Assembly (NCBI RefSeq): GCF_021864535.1
Contig: NZ_JAKJIC010000022.1
Coordinates: 1-64,000 of the forward strand
From: Oryzibacter oryziterrae
Lineage (GTDB): Bacteria > Pseudomonadota > Alphaproteobacteria > Rhizobiales > Pleomorphomonadaceae
DNA: 64,000 bases
Reading direction: 5' to 3'
Shown: piece after piece, positions 46,216 through 56,409 of the stretch
Numbering within the stretch: position 1 is the stretch's first letter
How the letters are laid out: the number at the start of each line of letters is the position of its first letter
The notes under the pieces: generated by a model
Databases searched by the model: none
What the model was told of the DNA's origin: nothing
The model's input: only the letters and a program-made list of their open reading frames with translations
Position numbers and translations under genes: made by a program

Positions 46216-46497
46216 GGTCAAATCTCTCTGCCGACACCGTCGCGACCGGCTGGTCCGATTGTAGGTAGTGCCCCCAAAATTTGGCCGCACCATAGTGATG
46301 ACACGCATGCCTGTCAAGATTTCCGAAACATATTGCAACCAATTGAAATCACTGGATTTTACCGAACGAAAGGGCCGAGCAGGCTTCCGGAGGCGCCGGA
46401 TTTGCGCCGGTCATATCGATTTAATTGGCCAAAAGGAGCATCGGGACAAGGACTTGTCCCTTGAGGAAGCTACGGATGGCCGATCTGGAAGACCGGA

Positions 46498-49400
46498 TCA
46501 GCTGGCTTCGCGGAAGGATTCGGCCGTTTCCAGATCGACGGAGACAAGCTGGGAGACGCCGCGCTCGGCCATGGTGACGCCGAACAGGCGGTTCATGCGC
46601 GCCATGGTGATGGGATTGTGGGTGATGACCACAAAGCGGGTCTCAGTGGTGCGCGACATTTCCTCAAGCAGGTCGCAATAGCGCTCGACATTGGCGTCGT
46701 CGAGCGGGGCGTCCACTTCGTCCAGCACGCAGATGGGCGCGGGATTGGTGAGGAAGACGGCGAAGATCAGCGCCATGGCCGTCAGCGCCTGCTCGCCACC
46801 GGAGAGCAGCGTCATGGTCTGCGGCTTCTTGCCGGGCGGACGGGCAAGGATTTCGAGACCGGCATCAAGCGGATCCTCGGCGTCGACCAACTGCAGCTCG
46901 GCGGTACCGCCACCGAAGAGGTGGACGAACAAGCGCTGGAAATGCGCGTTGACCACGTCAAAGGCGCGCAGCAGGCGCTCGCGTGCCTCGCGATTGAGGT
47001 TCTGGATGCCCTGGCGCAGGCGGCGGATGGCCTCGATGAGGTCTTCGCGCTCGTTGACCAGCGTGTCCATGCGGCCTTCCAGTTCGGCCGCCTCTTCCTC
47101 CGCCTGGAGGTTGACGCCGCCGAGTTTGTCGCGCTCCTGGCGCAGACGGTCGAGGCGGGCTTCGATGCCGGCAAGCTCGGGCAGCGGCGCGCCCTCCGGC
47201 AATTCCGCCAGCTTGCGCAGGGCGAAGACCGGCGCGTCGAAGCGATCTCGGATCTCCTCGGTCAGCTCGTCCAGGCGCTGGCGGGCGGCAGCAAGGCGTT
47301 CCTCGGCGCGGACCCGGCCCTCACGGATCGACGACAGGCGCGCCAGCGTTTCGGCGGCGCGGCGATCGGCTTCCATGGACTCCCGTTCGGCGGTCGACAG
47401 CCGATCGGCCGCAGCCTTGGAACTGGCTTCGGCGGCGGAAATCGCCTGCATCAGATCGCGGCGGGCGAAGATGATTTCGTCCGGACGGTCAAGCAACTCG
47501 GCCCGCTCTTCGGTGACCTGTTCGAGGCGCTCGTCCAACTCGTCGAGGTGAGAGGCGGCGCGCTTGACGCGGTCGGCCCAGCCTTCCTGTTCGCGGGCGA
47601 TGGCCCCGAGGCGGCGGGCGCGCAACTCGCTGTCGCGCCGGATCATCTCGACCGCGGCGCGGGCTTCGCCGAAACGGGCACGAGCTTCGGCAACGGCAAG
47701 GCGAAGGGACTGAACCCGCTCGGCCAGTTCACTGGTGTCGGCCAGATCGGCGAGGCTTTCGGCCGCCGCTTCGGCGGCGAGGCGGCTGTCGTCGAGATCG
47801 GCGGCGAGGCGGACGCGCTGGCCTTCCAGCGCACCGCGACGGGCGACCGTATCGGCCATGGCGCGCTCGGCACGGGCCAGGCGATCGCGGGCCTCGCCCA
47901 GCAGACGATTGGAGGTCTTCACGGCCTCGCGGGCAGCGCGTTCGGCCGCTTCGCAGGATTTGACCGCGCCTTGAGCGCCGGTCAGCACCTGGCGCCGCTC
48001 AGACACGAGCTCGGCGGCTTCCTTGCGCTGGGCGTCGATCTCGGCGAGGCGATTGCGCGATTGCAGACGCTGCGCGGCGGGCGTCGGGGCGTTGGCACCG
48101 GCCACATAACCATCCCAGCGCCAGACGTCGCCTTCGAGCGACACCAGCATCTGACCGGGCTTGAGGAGAGGCAGCAGGGCGGCCGCCTTCTCGCGGGTGA
48201 CGATGCCGATCTGGCGCAACCGGCGCAGGATCAGGTCGGGACCGGTCACATATTTGGAGAGAGCCGGCGCGCCGTCGGGCAAGGGAGCGTCCCCTGCCCC
48301 GTCACCCGGTTCGGACCAGTGGGCCGGCGCGCGGGCGTCGAGGGGCGCCTCGATGTCCTCGCCAAGCGCGGCGCCGAGCGCGGTTTCGAAACCCTTCTGC
48401 GGATTGAGGCGATCGACCAGCGGCGGGAACAGCTGCGGCTGTTCGAGATTGAGCACCTTGGCCAGCGTGCGCGCCTCGGTGTCGAGACGCTGTAACTCGC
48501 GCTCGGCCTCGGTGAGCGGACCGCGGGCCGCGCGCTCCTCGGCCTGGGCGTCCTGCAGGGCGGCTTCCGCGTTTTGGGCGGACTCTTCAGCCTCGAAGAG
48601 TACGCCGGTGGCGATCTCCACCTCGTCCTGGGCGCTGGCGATGGCGTCGTTGGCTTCGAGGCGGGCGGCGATGTCGGCCAGTTCGGCGTCGAGCGTGGCA
48701 AGGTCACGGGTGAGCCGGTCGGCACGGGCGAGCGCTTCGCGGCTTTCGCGCTCCAGCGACCCGCGGCGGGCAACGGCGGCGGCCTCTTCGGCCGTGGCGG
48801 CGTTGAGTTCGCCTTCGAGTTCGGCCACGGCCGCGGCGGCATCCGAGGCAAGATCCTCGGCGGCGGCGCGGCGCTCGTCCTCTTCGGCAGCCTCCGCGGC
48901 GAGACCTTCGGCCTCCTCGGCGAGGGCGGCGAGACGTTCGTCGTTTTCGGCGACCAGCTGAGCCTCACGGGCGCGGTCGCGGCTGATCTCCTCGGCGCGG
49001 CGCTGCAGTTCGGACAGGCGCTCGCGAACACGGCGCTCCTCGGCCTCGGATTCGGCGAGCGCGATGCGCAGGCGCTGCAGGATGGCCCCGGCTTCCACGG
49101 CAGCGTCGCGCAGGGCCGGCAGTTCATGAGCGCGGATCGCCTGGATGCGCGCGGCCTCGGCCTGTTCGGTCTGTGCCTCGGCGACGGCGCCAAGGCCTTC
49201 GTTCATCTGGCGATCGGCTTCGGCCAGCTGGTGCGTCACTTCGTCGAGACGCAGCAGGGCGACGATCGCCTCGGAACGGCGGATATCGGTGGAGATGTTG
49301 CGATAGCGGGCAGCCTGGCGCGCCTGCTTGCGCAGAACCTCAAGACGCGCCTCGATCTCGCGCAGCACGTCTTCCATGCGCGTGAGGTTGGTTTCGGCGC

Positions 49401-49956
49401 CCTTCAGCTTCAGTTCGGCATCATGCCGGCGCGAGTGCAGGCCGGAGATGCCAGCCGCCTCTTCCAGGATCATGCGCCGCTGGGTCGGCTTGGCGGCGAT
49501 CAGCTCTCCGATCTGGCCCTGCTTGACCAGCGCCGGCGAGCGGGCGCCGGTTGACGCGTCGGCAAACAGCAGCTGGATGTCGCGGGCGCGGACGTCCTTG
49601 CCATTGATCTTGTAGGTGGAACCGGCCTGCCGTTCGATGCGGCGGGTGATTTCCAGAAGTTCGAGATCGTTGAAGGCGGGTGGCGCGGTGCGCAGGTCGT
49701 TGCGCATCACCAGCGTCACCTCGGCGGCATTGCGCGAGGGGCGCTTGCCGGAGCCCGAAAAGATCACGTCGTCCATGCCGGAGGCGCGCATGGCCTTGTA
49801 GGAGCTTTCGCCCATGACCCAGCGCAGGGCTTCCACGAGATTGGATTTGCCGCAGCCGTTCGGCCCCACGACCCCGGTGAGGCCGGGCTCGATCACGAAT
49901 TCGGACAAGTCCACGAAGGACTTGAACCCGTGAATCTTGAGGCGTTCGAACTTCAT
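46498..49956 (-). CDS. smc: Chromosome segregation protein SMC
   Basis: 1152 residues. Head parts lie at both ends: the N-terminal Walker A GPNGCGKSN (about 32-40) and Q-loop, and the C-terminal signature LLSGGEQALTAMAL and Walker B PAPICVLDEVDAPLDD. Between them are two long coiled coils and a hinge (about 510-650). SMC dimers compact and organise the chromosome with ScpA and ScpB. ATG 49956 gives the canonical MKFERLKIHGFKSF. In many rhizobia dsbA-like, DUF721, mutY lie next to smc; here a 6.4-kb segment separates them. Confidence 0.97.
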   Translation of the reverse strand: MKFERLKIHGFKSFVDLSEFVIEPGLTGVVGPNGCGKSNLVEALRWVMGESSYKAMRASGMDDVIFSGSGKRPSRNAAEVTLVMRNDLRTAPPAFNDLELLEITRRIERQAGSTYKINGKDVRARDIQLLFADASTGARSPALVKQGQIGELIAAKPTQRRMILEEAAGISGLHSRRHDAELKLKGAETNLTRMEDVLREIEARLEVLRKQARQAARYRNISTDIRRSEAIVALLRLDEVTHQLAEADRQMNEGLGAVAEAQTEQAEAARIQAIRAHELPALRDAAVEAGAILQRLRIALAESEAEERRVRERLSELQRRAEEISRDRAREAQLVAENDERLAALAEEAEGLAAEAAEEDERRAAAEDLASDAAAAVAELEGELNAATAEEAAAVARRGSLERESREALARADRLTRDLATLDAELADIAARLEANDAIASAQDEVEIATGVLFEAEESAQNAEAALQDAQAEERAARGPLTEAERELQRLDTEARTLAKVLNLEQPQLFPPLVDRLNPQKGFETALGAALGEDIEAPLDARAPAHWSEPGDGAGDAPLPDGAPALSKYVTGPDLILRRLRQIGIVTREKAAALLPLLKPGQMLVSLEGDVWRWDGYVAGANAPTPAAQRLQSRNRLAEIDAQRKEAAELVSERRQVLTGAQGAVKSCEAAERAAREAVKTSNRLLGEARDRLARAERAMADTVARRGALEGQRVRLAADLDDSRLAAEAAAESLADLADTSELAERVQSLRLAVAEARARFGEARAAVEMIRRDSELRARRLGAIAREQEGWADRVKRAASHLDELDERLEQVTEERAELLDRPDEIIFARRDLMQAISAAEASSKAAADRLSTAERESMEADRRAAETLARLSSIREGRVRAEERLAAARQRLDELTEEIRDRFDAPVFALRKLAELPEGAPLPELAGIEARLDRLRQERDKLGGVNLQAEEEAAELEGRMDTLVNEREDLIEAIRRLRQGIQNLNREARERLLRAFDVVNAHFQRLFVHLFGGGTAELQLVDAEDPLDAGLEILARPPGKKPQTMTLLSGGEQALTAMALIFAVFLTNPAPICVLDEVDAPLDDANVERYCDLLEEMSRTTETRFVVITHNPITMARMNRLFGVTMAERGVSQLVSVDLETAESFREAS

Positions 49957-50095
49957 CGGCGCAAACAGTCCCGCGGTCCTCACACCCTACCGATAGAGTA
50001 TGAGACTTTGACGAACCACCATATCAAGGCGCAAGGACGGCCAGCGCAAGGGGTTTGCGAATCAGAGGTGTGGATAGAGCCGGTTGTCGACAGGT

Positions 50096-50752
50096 TTACG
50101 CAGTGTTAACGCCGCAGCCTTCACCCGATCGCTCATCCGGCAGGGGGCGGTCGATTGTGGTGGGCTCGTGGGCAGCTTGCGGACCGTGCGCCCGGCGGAT
50201 CGCCGAGGGCGGGCGGCGGTAGACCTCCTGGAAGACTGCATTGAAGCGACGCAGGCTGTTGAAGCCCGATTTCAGCGCCACTTCGGTAATGGGCAGATCG
50301 GTCTCGGTCAGCAACCGCTTGGCGCGCTGGACGCGAGCGGTGCGGGCCACCGCTCCGGGACTGGCGCCGAGATGGCGGGCGAAGAGGCGTGTCAGCTGGC
50401 GCGCGCCAATGCCGACGCGGGCAGCCAGTGCCTCGACGGTGGCCGAGGGGCCATCGAGGGCGCCTTCGTCCTTGATCAGGCGGGCAGCGCGTTCGACGGT
50501 GGTGACGGTGCCTTTCCAGGCGGGACAGAAGGGCGCGGTCTCCGGACGGCAGCGCAGGCAAGGGCGGTAGCCGGCGAGTTCAGCGGCTGTGGCGCTCGGC
50601 AGGAACTCCACATTCTCGCGATGCGGCGGCCGCACCGGGCAGACGCAGCGGCAATAGATGCCCGTCGTCCGCACACAGACGAAGAAGTGTCCGTCATAGG
50701 CGGGATCGCGGCTGCGCCAGGCGCTTTCACAGAGTTCGAGGTCGAGCTTCAT
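50096..50752 (-). CDS. Ada-type metal-binding/AraC regulator without a glycosylase domain
   Basis: 218 residues. Residues about 1-75 form the Ada zinc domain: FFVCVRTTGIYCRCVCPVRPPHRENV carries the two ligands of the first pair (Ada Cys38 and Cys42 equivalents), and CLRC the second pair. An extra cysteine lies between the first two. Then comes an AraC-type helix-turn-helix (about 95-185; PSATVEALAARVGIGARQLTRLFARHLGASP). The Ada/AlkA protein continues into an AlkA glycosylase, but this one ends at about residue 218. With a separate divergent ogt gene, the pair resembles Bacillus AdaA plus AdaB. The methyl-phosphotriester at Cys would turn on transcription of the ogt side. Confidence 0.85.
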   Translation of the reverse strand: MKLDLELCESAWRSRDPAYDGHFFVCVRTTGIYCRCVCPVRPPHRENVEFLPSATAAELAGYRPCLRCRPETAPFCPAWKGTVTTVERAARLIKDEGALDGPSATVEALAARVGIGARQLTRLFARHLGASPGAVARTARVQRAKRLLTETDLPITEVALKSGFNSLRRFNAVFQEVYRRPPSAIRRAHGPQAAHEPTTIDRPLPDERSGEGCGVNTA

Positions 50753-50867
50753 GGGGCCGGAGTTTACAGGAGCGGACGGGGTTCCAGAAGGATGGAGTCC
50801 GTTTCCGGCTAGCGCGGACGGCGGCGATGGGGTGAAATCGGGCTGGAAACGCGGGGCGGGATTGAAG
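50753..50867. promoter_or_regulatory. Shared promoter region of the Ada-like regulator and ogt
   Basis: 115 bases between divergent ATG codons. An Ada-box (AAAGCGCA-like) could not be recognised with certainty, but the geometry (regulator and methyltransferase leaving one short region) suggests joint control. Confidence 0.4.
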
Positions 50868-51368
50868 ATGCGGACCACGCTTTACACTTATCTGCAGAGC
50901 CCGATCGGGCCGTTGCTGCTCGCCGGCGAAGGCGAACGTCTGAGCCATGTGGGCTTTCCGCAAGGCAAAGGCCGGATCGCGCCGCGGGACGACTGGCAGC
51001 GCGACGACGGGGCTTTCAGCGAAGCGCGGGCGCAGCTCACGGACTATTTTGGCGGCAAGCGGCGGACCTTCGAGCTGGCGCTTCAGCCGTCGGGCACCGC
51101 GTTTCAGCTGGCGGTCTGGCAAGCCCTGAAGGACATCCCCTGGGGTACGACGATCAGCTACGGCGAGCTTGCCCGCAGGATCGGGCGACCGGATGCGAGC
51201 CGCGCCGTGGGCGCTGCCAATGGCGCCAACCCCATCCCGATCATCGTGCCCTGCCACCGGGTGATCGGTGCCAACGGCAGCCTGACCGGCTTCGGCGGCG
51301 GGATCGAGACCAAGAAGTTCCTGCTGGCGCTGGAAGGAGCTGCGGGCACACAGCCGGACCTGTTCTGA
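50868..51368 (+). CDS. ogt: Methylated-DNA-[protein]-cysteine S-methyltransferase
   Basis: 166 residues. The catalytic PCHRV box (IIVPCHRVIGANGSLTGF) holds the acceptor cysteine; the helix-turn-helix arginine-finger region is in GELARRIGRPDASRAVGAANGANP. It removes alkyl groups from O6 of guanine in a suicide reaction. The ATG at 50868 follows GATTGAAG. It is divergent from the Ada-like regulator. Confidence 0.94.
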   Translation: MRTTLYTYLQSPIGPLLLAGEGERLSHVGFPQGKGRIAPRDDWQRDDGAFSEARAQLTDYFGGKRRTFELALQPSGTAFQLAVWQALKDIPWGTTISYGELARRIGRPDASRAVGAANGANPIPIIVPCHRVIGANGSLTGFGGGIETKKFLLALEGAAGTQPDLF

Positions 51369-51458
51369 GCCACTGTACGATAGACGTGCGGCAGACGGTC
51401 AGCGGCCGATTGCCTTCAACGCGCGGCGCCACACTCACCAGCCCTTCCCATGACATGA

Positions 51459-51492
51459 CAAACGGCGCCGGACTCTCGCCCGGCGCCGTTTG
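51459..51492. terminator. Terminator between ogt and the autotransporter gene
   Basis: CAAACGGCGCCG (51459-51470) and CGGCGCCGTTTG (51481-51492) form a perfect 12-bp stem with a 10-base loop, followed by TGTGTTTG on the plus strand. It lies 26 bases after the autotransporter stop codon and 90 after the ogt stop. Confidence 0.8.
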
Positions 51493-51518
51493 TGTGTTTG
51501 CCTCAAGAACTGATCGGA

Positions 51519-54500
51519 TCAGAACCGCTTGGTCAGGCGGACGTTGACCTGCTGATCGCGCACGCCGTCCTTGTCGACGCCGATACCATAGGCCAGGCCG
51601 ATGCTGAGGTCCTCGCCTACCGAGATGTCGGCGCCCAGCCCCACCGTGCCGAAGTCGGAGGCGCGGTCGGCGCTCGACAGGGCAAAGGTTGCCGATGAAC
51701 CGACGTAAGACAGGTCGAGCGTCGAAGAGCCTGCGAAGTCATGACCGTATTCGAGGCTCAGATAGGGATCCACGCGTCCCCAGTCCGCGGCCACAGACCA
51801 GGCCAGCTTGACGCCGACATAGCCCGTCAGCGTGTCCACGGTCTGGCTGCCATAGGTCAACTCTTCGCCGCTGGAGCCGGTCTCGGACGCGCTGCCCAGC
51901 CAGGCCCGCGACGCCGACAGGCGACCATAGGGCGTGATCTTCAGCACGTCGGAGGCCTGCCAGTCGTAGCCGGCGGTCAAGGACCCGAACAGCAGGTCGC
52001 CGTCGCGGCTCGCCGAGACGATGTCGCCCGTCGACGTCACGAAACGATCGCTGTCGAGGGTCAGGCGGCTATAGCCGAACAGTCCATCGACGAACAGCTT
52101 GGGGACCGGCTGCCAGCTGCCGTAGGCGAAGGCTGACAGGCCCTTGGTGTCCACATCCGATCCGTTGTTGCTGACGTCGGTATGGTCACGGTTGAAGCCA
52201 ACGCCGGCACCGATGATCACCTCCGGCGAGACCCGCCAGTCGACACCCGCCGACAGAGCCACCGACACATAGTCGAGGGCATGGGCGTCGCTGGGAATCG
52301 GAGCCGAGCCGAAGTCGACCGAACCTCCGGTCCACACGGCAGCCCGACCGTCAGCGATGGTCGAACAGCCTTCCGTGGTCTGCGTCGCCGCATCCGCCTT
52401 GTTCGACGTGGCCCGGTCGAGGCTCGCCCCGGCGGCCGTTTCTGTCTTGTCGGCCTTGGGTTCAGTGGTCTCGCCGCCGCTCACACCAGCACCGAAGCTG
52501 TTGGTCAGGCAGTTGGACCCATGAAGGCTCGACAGATGCTGGTTGACGTTGCTGGTCTGCGTGGACGCAACACGACGGGCCGCGTCGACTTCAGCATTGA
52601 CGATGCCGATCACCTCCGGATCCTTGGACGGATCCGGCTTGGCGCCGATCTTGAGGGAAATGGTCTTGGTGGCGCTGGCCGACAGGCTGTCTGTCACCTT
52701 CATCCTGAAGGAGTAGTTTCCAGCCGTCGTCGGCGTACCGGAGAGAAGCCCGGACCGCGACAGGCTCAGACCCGCCGGGAAGGAACTCCGCGCAACAAGG
52801 GTGAAGGCGTAAGGCGCCGTGCCGCCGGATGCCGTGAACTGCAGCGAGTAATGCGAGCCCACGTTGGCGTCCGGCACCGTACCTGTCGCCGTCGTCACGG
52901 CGATCGTCGCCATGACCCTGAGCGAGACCTTGGCCGATGCGCTGCGAGCCCCGGTAACGGTGTTGACGGCATGGTAGAGGAAGCTGTCCGCTCCGGAGTA
53001 GCCTGCATCCGGTACATAGGTTACCGAGCAATCGGCATTGACGGTCAGCGTACCGTGCGCAGGCTGGGTGTCGATGACGACGCAGACGTTCACACCGGTC
53101 ACCAGCGCAATGCTTGCGCCGGAGCCGTCTGACGGATTGTCGACATCGACGGTTTCGGGCGGGGCCGTCGGTACGTCGGAAGCGATGGAAACCGTATAGG
53201 TCTTCGAACCAGTCGCGTCATCCGCATCGGTGGCCGTCACGGTGAAGGTGGAGTCCCCAGCCTCAGTCGGCGTGCCGGACAGCACGCCCGCCGGCGACAG
53301 GGTCAGCCCTGCCGGAAGGGAACCAGAAGTCTTGGCAAACGCGTAAGGCGAGGTGCCGCCGGATGCCGCCAGCGCTGCCGCATAGGCAGTGCCAACCGTT
53401 CCGTCGCTGAGGCTTGATGGCGACAGCGAGATCACGACGTGTTCGGCAGTCACCGTGACAGTGACCGTCGCCGTCGACGAGGTGCCATGGTTGTTGCCGG
53501 CGGTGTAGGTGAAGCTATCGGTTCCGGAGAAGCCCGGGTTCGGTGTGTAGGTGATTGCCCTGCCACCTGGGGTGCGGCGCTCCGACGTCACAGAATCGCC
53601 AACCACAGTTGCACTGCCGTGGCTGGGATCAGTGGCAACCCGAACCCAATAATAGGTGCCCGCTATGTCGAGGGGAACCGGATTGTCAACCGAGTTCTTG
53701 GCCACCGTAGCCGACACATTCGACACAACGGGGACATCGCCGCGAGTGACCGAGATGGTGTATTCCTGGCTTGCGGTAAACTCCTGAGCATCGGTGACTG
53801 TCACCGTGAAGGTGAAGTTACCCGTGGAAGACGGCACGCCCGCGATGCTTCCATCGGACCGCAGAATGAGGCCATCCGGCAGCGCCCCGCCGTCCGCGAG
53901 CGCAAACGAGTAGGGTGCCGTTCCACCGCCCGCGGTCAGCTGCGCAGAATAATAGTCGCCGACCATCCCGCCATCGAGCGAAGAGGGAGACAGTGTCAGC
54001 GTCGGCGCTGTCACAGTGACCGCCACCGTTGCGGTGGACGATGTGCCGTAGTCGTTGGTGGCCGTGTAGGTGAAGCTATCCGAACCGGCATAGCCGACCG
54101 TTGGCGTATAGGTGATCGTGGTGCCTGAAGCGGAGGCGGTACCATGGCTCGCAGCAGAGAACACATCGACCGATGTGTAAGTCCCGGAGATGTCGAGCGC
54201 GATTGTATTGCTTGTGGAGTTCGCGTCAACCACCGCATGAACAGCGGAAACACTGGGGGATCCGTCGGCGATGTTTACCGAATAGTTCTGCGTGCCCGTT
54301 GCGCCATAGCTATCCGTGGCTGCAACTGTGAAGCTGTAATCGCCCTCTGATGATGGCGTGCCCGACAGCCTGCCGCCTGAGGACAAGGACATTCCCGCAG
54401 GCAACGTGCCGACGCTCACTTCATACGTATACGGCGACGTGCCGCGGGAGGCCGAGATGTCCTGGGCATAGGCAACACCCTCGGTGCCGTCCAGCAATGT

Positions 54501-55205
54501 CGTCGGACTAAGTACCAGGGTTGGCGCCGAAACCGTGATGCTCACTGTGGCCGCTGCCGAGGAGCCGACGTCGTTTACCGCAGTATAGGTGAAACTGTCC
54601 GATCCCGAGTAACCGGCGGTCGGTGTGTAGGTAATTGCTGTGCCCGAAGCGACCGCCACCCCGTGAGATGGATCGCTTGCAACCGTCACCGACGTGGGCG
54701 AACCGGTCATGGAAAGTGTGATGTTGTTGTCGGTCGAATTCGCATCGACAGTCGCAGTCACCGACGACGCCGTCGGGGTAGCTGGACCAATGGTCAGCGT
54801 GAAATCTTGAGAACTCGTGGTGTGGTCCATCCTGTTGGTCCACGTTATGGTGAATGCATAGGTGCCATCAGTCGACGGAATCCCTTCAAGATCGGAAAAC
54901 CAATAGTCAGAAAATAAAATTATCCCTGGGGGCAGTGATCCTGAGGTAACGCTGGATACGCAGTCGAAATAATGACCTGCACAGTAAGAGCCGATTGTAG
55001 CAACATAAAACTGCCCCACTGTACCGGCAGGGAGATCAACTGCTTCAGCATTGGCAGGCGATGCCATTACGGGCAAAATCAACGCCCATATTACGGCTGC
55101 GAGACGGACAAGCCGGCCGACCGAAGCCGCCATCAACCTGATCAGGGATACCGCCCCCCACAGGCACCGCACCACACTTCCAGAAGAATGCATCTGAGCC
55201 CCCAC
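51519..55205 (-). CDS. Giant Ig-like autotransporter adhesin
   Basis: 1228 residues. A long N-terminus with a hydrophobic signal (about 34-54, ending ASPANA) is followed by alternating modules. There are five putative Ig (He_PIG-type; GLPAGLTLS..GVLSGTPTEAGDYTFTV) and four cadherin-like/Big modules (VDANSTDNxIxL...ITYTPxxGYSGSDSFTYTA). The C-terminal about 280 residues form an autotransporter beta-barrel ending in the terminal phenylalanine (VRLTKRF), with AHALDYVSVALSAGVDWRVSPE. The passenger probably stays on the cell surface and binds surfaces or other cells. It is an accessory gene in a segment that splits a core cluster. Confidence 0.9.
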   Translation of the reverse strand: MGAQMHSSGSVVRCLWGAVSLIRLMAASVGRLVRLAAVIWALILPVMASPANAEAVDLPAGTVGQFYVATIGSYCAGHYFDCVSSVTSGSLPPGIILFSDYWFSDLEGIPSTDGTYAFTITWTNRMDHTTSSQDFTLTIGPATPTASSVTATVDANSTDNNITLSMTGSPTSVTVASDPSHGVAVASGTAITYTPTAGYSGSDSFTYTAVNDVGSSAAATVSITVSAPTLVLSPTTLLDGTEGVAYAQDISASRGTSPYTYEVSVGTLPAGMSLSSGGRLSGTPSSEGDYSFTVAATDSYGATGTQNYSVNIADGSPSVSAVHAVVDANSTSNTIALDISGTYTSVDVFSAASHGTASASGTTITYTPTVGYAGSDSFTYTATNDYGTSSTATVAVTVTAPTLTLSPSSLDGGMVGDYYSAQLTAGGGTAPYSFALADGGALPDGLILRSDGSIAGVPSSTGNFTFTVTVTDAQEFTASQEYTISVTRGDVPVVSNVSATVAKNSVDNPVPLDIAGTYYWVRVATDPSHGSATVVGDSVTSERRTPGGRAITYTPNPGFSGTDSFTYTAGNNHGTSSTATVTVTVTAEHVVISLSPSSLSDGTVGTAYAAALAASGGTSPYAFAKTSGSLPAGLTLSPAGVLSGTPTEAGDSTFTVTATDADDATGSKTYTVSIASDVPTAPPETVDVDNPSDGSGASIALVTGVNVCVVIDTQPAHGTLTVNADCSVTYVPDAGYSGADSFLYHAVNTVTGARSASAKVSLRVMATIAVTTATGTVPDANVGSHYSLQFTASGGTAPYAFTLVARSSFPAGLSLSRSGLLSGTPTTAGNYSFRMKVTDSLSASATKTISLKIGAKPDPSKDPEVIGIVNAEVDAARRVASTQTSNVNQHLSSLHGSNCLTNSFGAGVSGGETTEPKADKTETAAGASLDRATSNKADAATQTTEGCSTIADGRAAVWTGGSVDFGSAPIPSDAHALDYVSVALSAGVDWRVSPEVIIGAGVGFNRDHTDVSNNGSDVDTKGLSAFAYGSWQPVPKLFVDGLFGYSRLTLDSDRFVTSTGDIVSASRDGDLLFGSLTAGYDWQASDVLKITPYGRLSASRAWLGSASETGSSGEELTYGSQTVDTLTGYVGVKLAWSVAADWGRVDPYLSLEYGHDFAGSSTLDLSYVGSSATFALSSADRASDFGTVGLGADISVGEDLSIGLAYGIGVDKDGVRDQQVNVRLTKRF

Positions 55206-56399
55206 TCCGCGCCATCAAGCTGACAAGATTCTACAAGTACCCCGAGAATCACCCAGCAAGGCAGAAGTAGCAAAGATTTTGATATCCTCCTAGCCGAATT
55301 ACCCCCCTACGCAACTCTTTAGATCTATGAAAATAGTTTGCGATGACACAAAATATGCTGTTTTCATATATGATACTCTACAGTAGTTCCATCAAAAAAT
55401 TAAGATTTATTATTGTATGCAATGCATTTTTTAAGTATTTACTTAACTTTTCTCAATGTTTCTAAACATATACAGGGAACTACCCGCAACCCATCTCTGC
55501 ACATCCGAATAAAATTCAACCCACCCACAACTTGCAATGGTCTATCAAAATATATTTTGACTACACGTCACGTCTTTTGGTGTCGGAAGACCAGTCCAAA
55601 TGGCGCGATCAATGTCGACCCGAAGAGATCTCCAGCTTTGGAAAAACGTGGCTATCGACCCGTTCTTGCCAAGAACTGACGGCAGAAGCTCTGGAATCAA
55701 GTCATATTTACCAAGTTCGACCAAGCAATCGGGCATCACTTGCAATCAGGCAGGCTGCGCGCATAGCAACAACACAGCTTAAGCATTAAACATTGTGCAT
55801 TATTTTCATCATCATATAATAAAAATCTCTGGGAAAGGCGAAATATTTCCCGCCCCTCCGGAGGGTATTTTCACCTATACTTCAGCGGTCTATAACTTTA
55901 CCTAAGACTATATAACATGTAATTTTCCGCATATGTGATAACTCCAAACCCCACTGAACGCCCTCTCTTCATCCAGCTTTCTCGCGACTTCATGTTCTGT
56001 ATTGACGTGATTTCCGACGATCCACGCAAATAATCTCTGCAAGGCGGAGGTCAGCCCGTCTCAGCGGTGTCGGTCTTTCCGAAACAACCAGGCAAAGGCG
56101 CGCATCCATGAAGGCCGCTAGATTTCTGTGAATTGTTGACTTGTCTCCGGGGTGATCGCAGATGGAACGGCAGCGCGCGCCGCAATCGGTACGACCGCCG
56201 GCTCGCTTGTCCGCAGCACACCGAGCCCGTCGCGTTTGCGATGTCGAGGACACGTTGGGTCGGTTCATCGAACCGTCAGGGCTGTGGCTAAAACCACATG
56301 GCGAAGCACAACAAGACAACGGCACTGAAGGGGCGAACGGGCGCCTTCAGTGCCGAGCAGGTTCTAACGCATTCGTGCTATATTGGAACAGGCCAACGA
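55206..56399. other. AT-rich 1.2-kb region without a gene
   Basis: From about 55270 to 55960 the DNA is strongly AT-rich for this genome (runs such as TTAAGATTTATTATTG). Small open frames on both strands show no domain and no convincing start. It may contain the autotransporter promoter near 55206-55400. The remainder resembles horizontally acquired or decayed DNA. From 56000 GC rises again. Confidence 0.45.
56321..56354 (-). terminator. Terminator of the dsbA-like gene
   Basis: GGCACTGAAGG (56321-56331) and CCTTCAGTGCC (56344-56354) form an 11-bp stem with a 12-base loop, 56 bases beyond the dsbA-like stop on the minus strand, followed there by GTTGTCTTGTTG. Confidence 0.65.
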
Positions 56400-56409
56400 T
56401 CGCAAAGCC

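Noticed and set aside
55413-55789. Small open frames in the AT-rich gap near 55.5 kb
   Set aside because: Overlapping frames on both strands, no domain, no ribosome site; most likely non-coding or decayed DNA.
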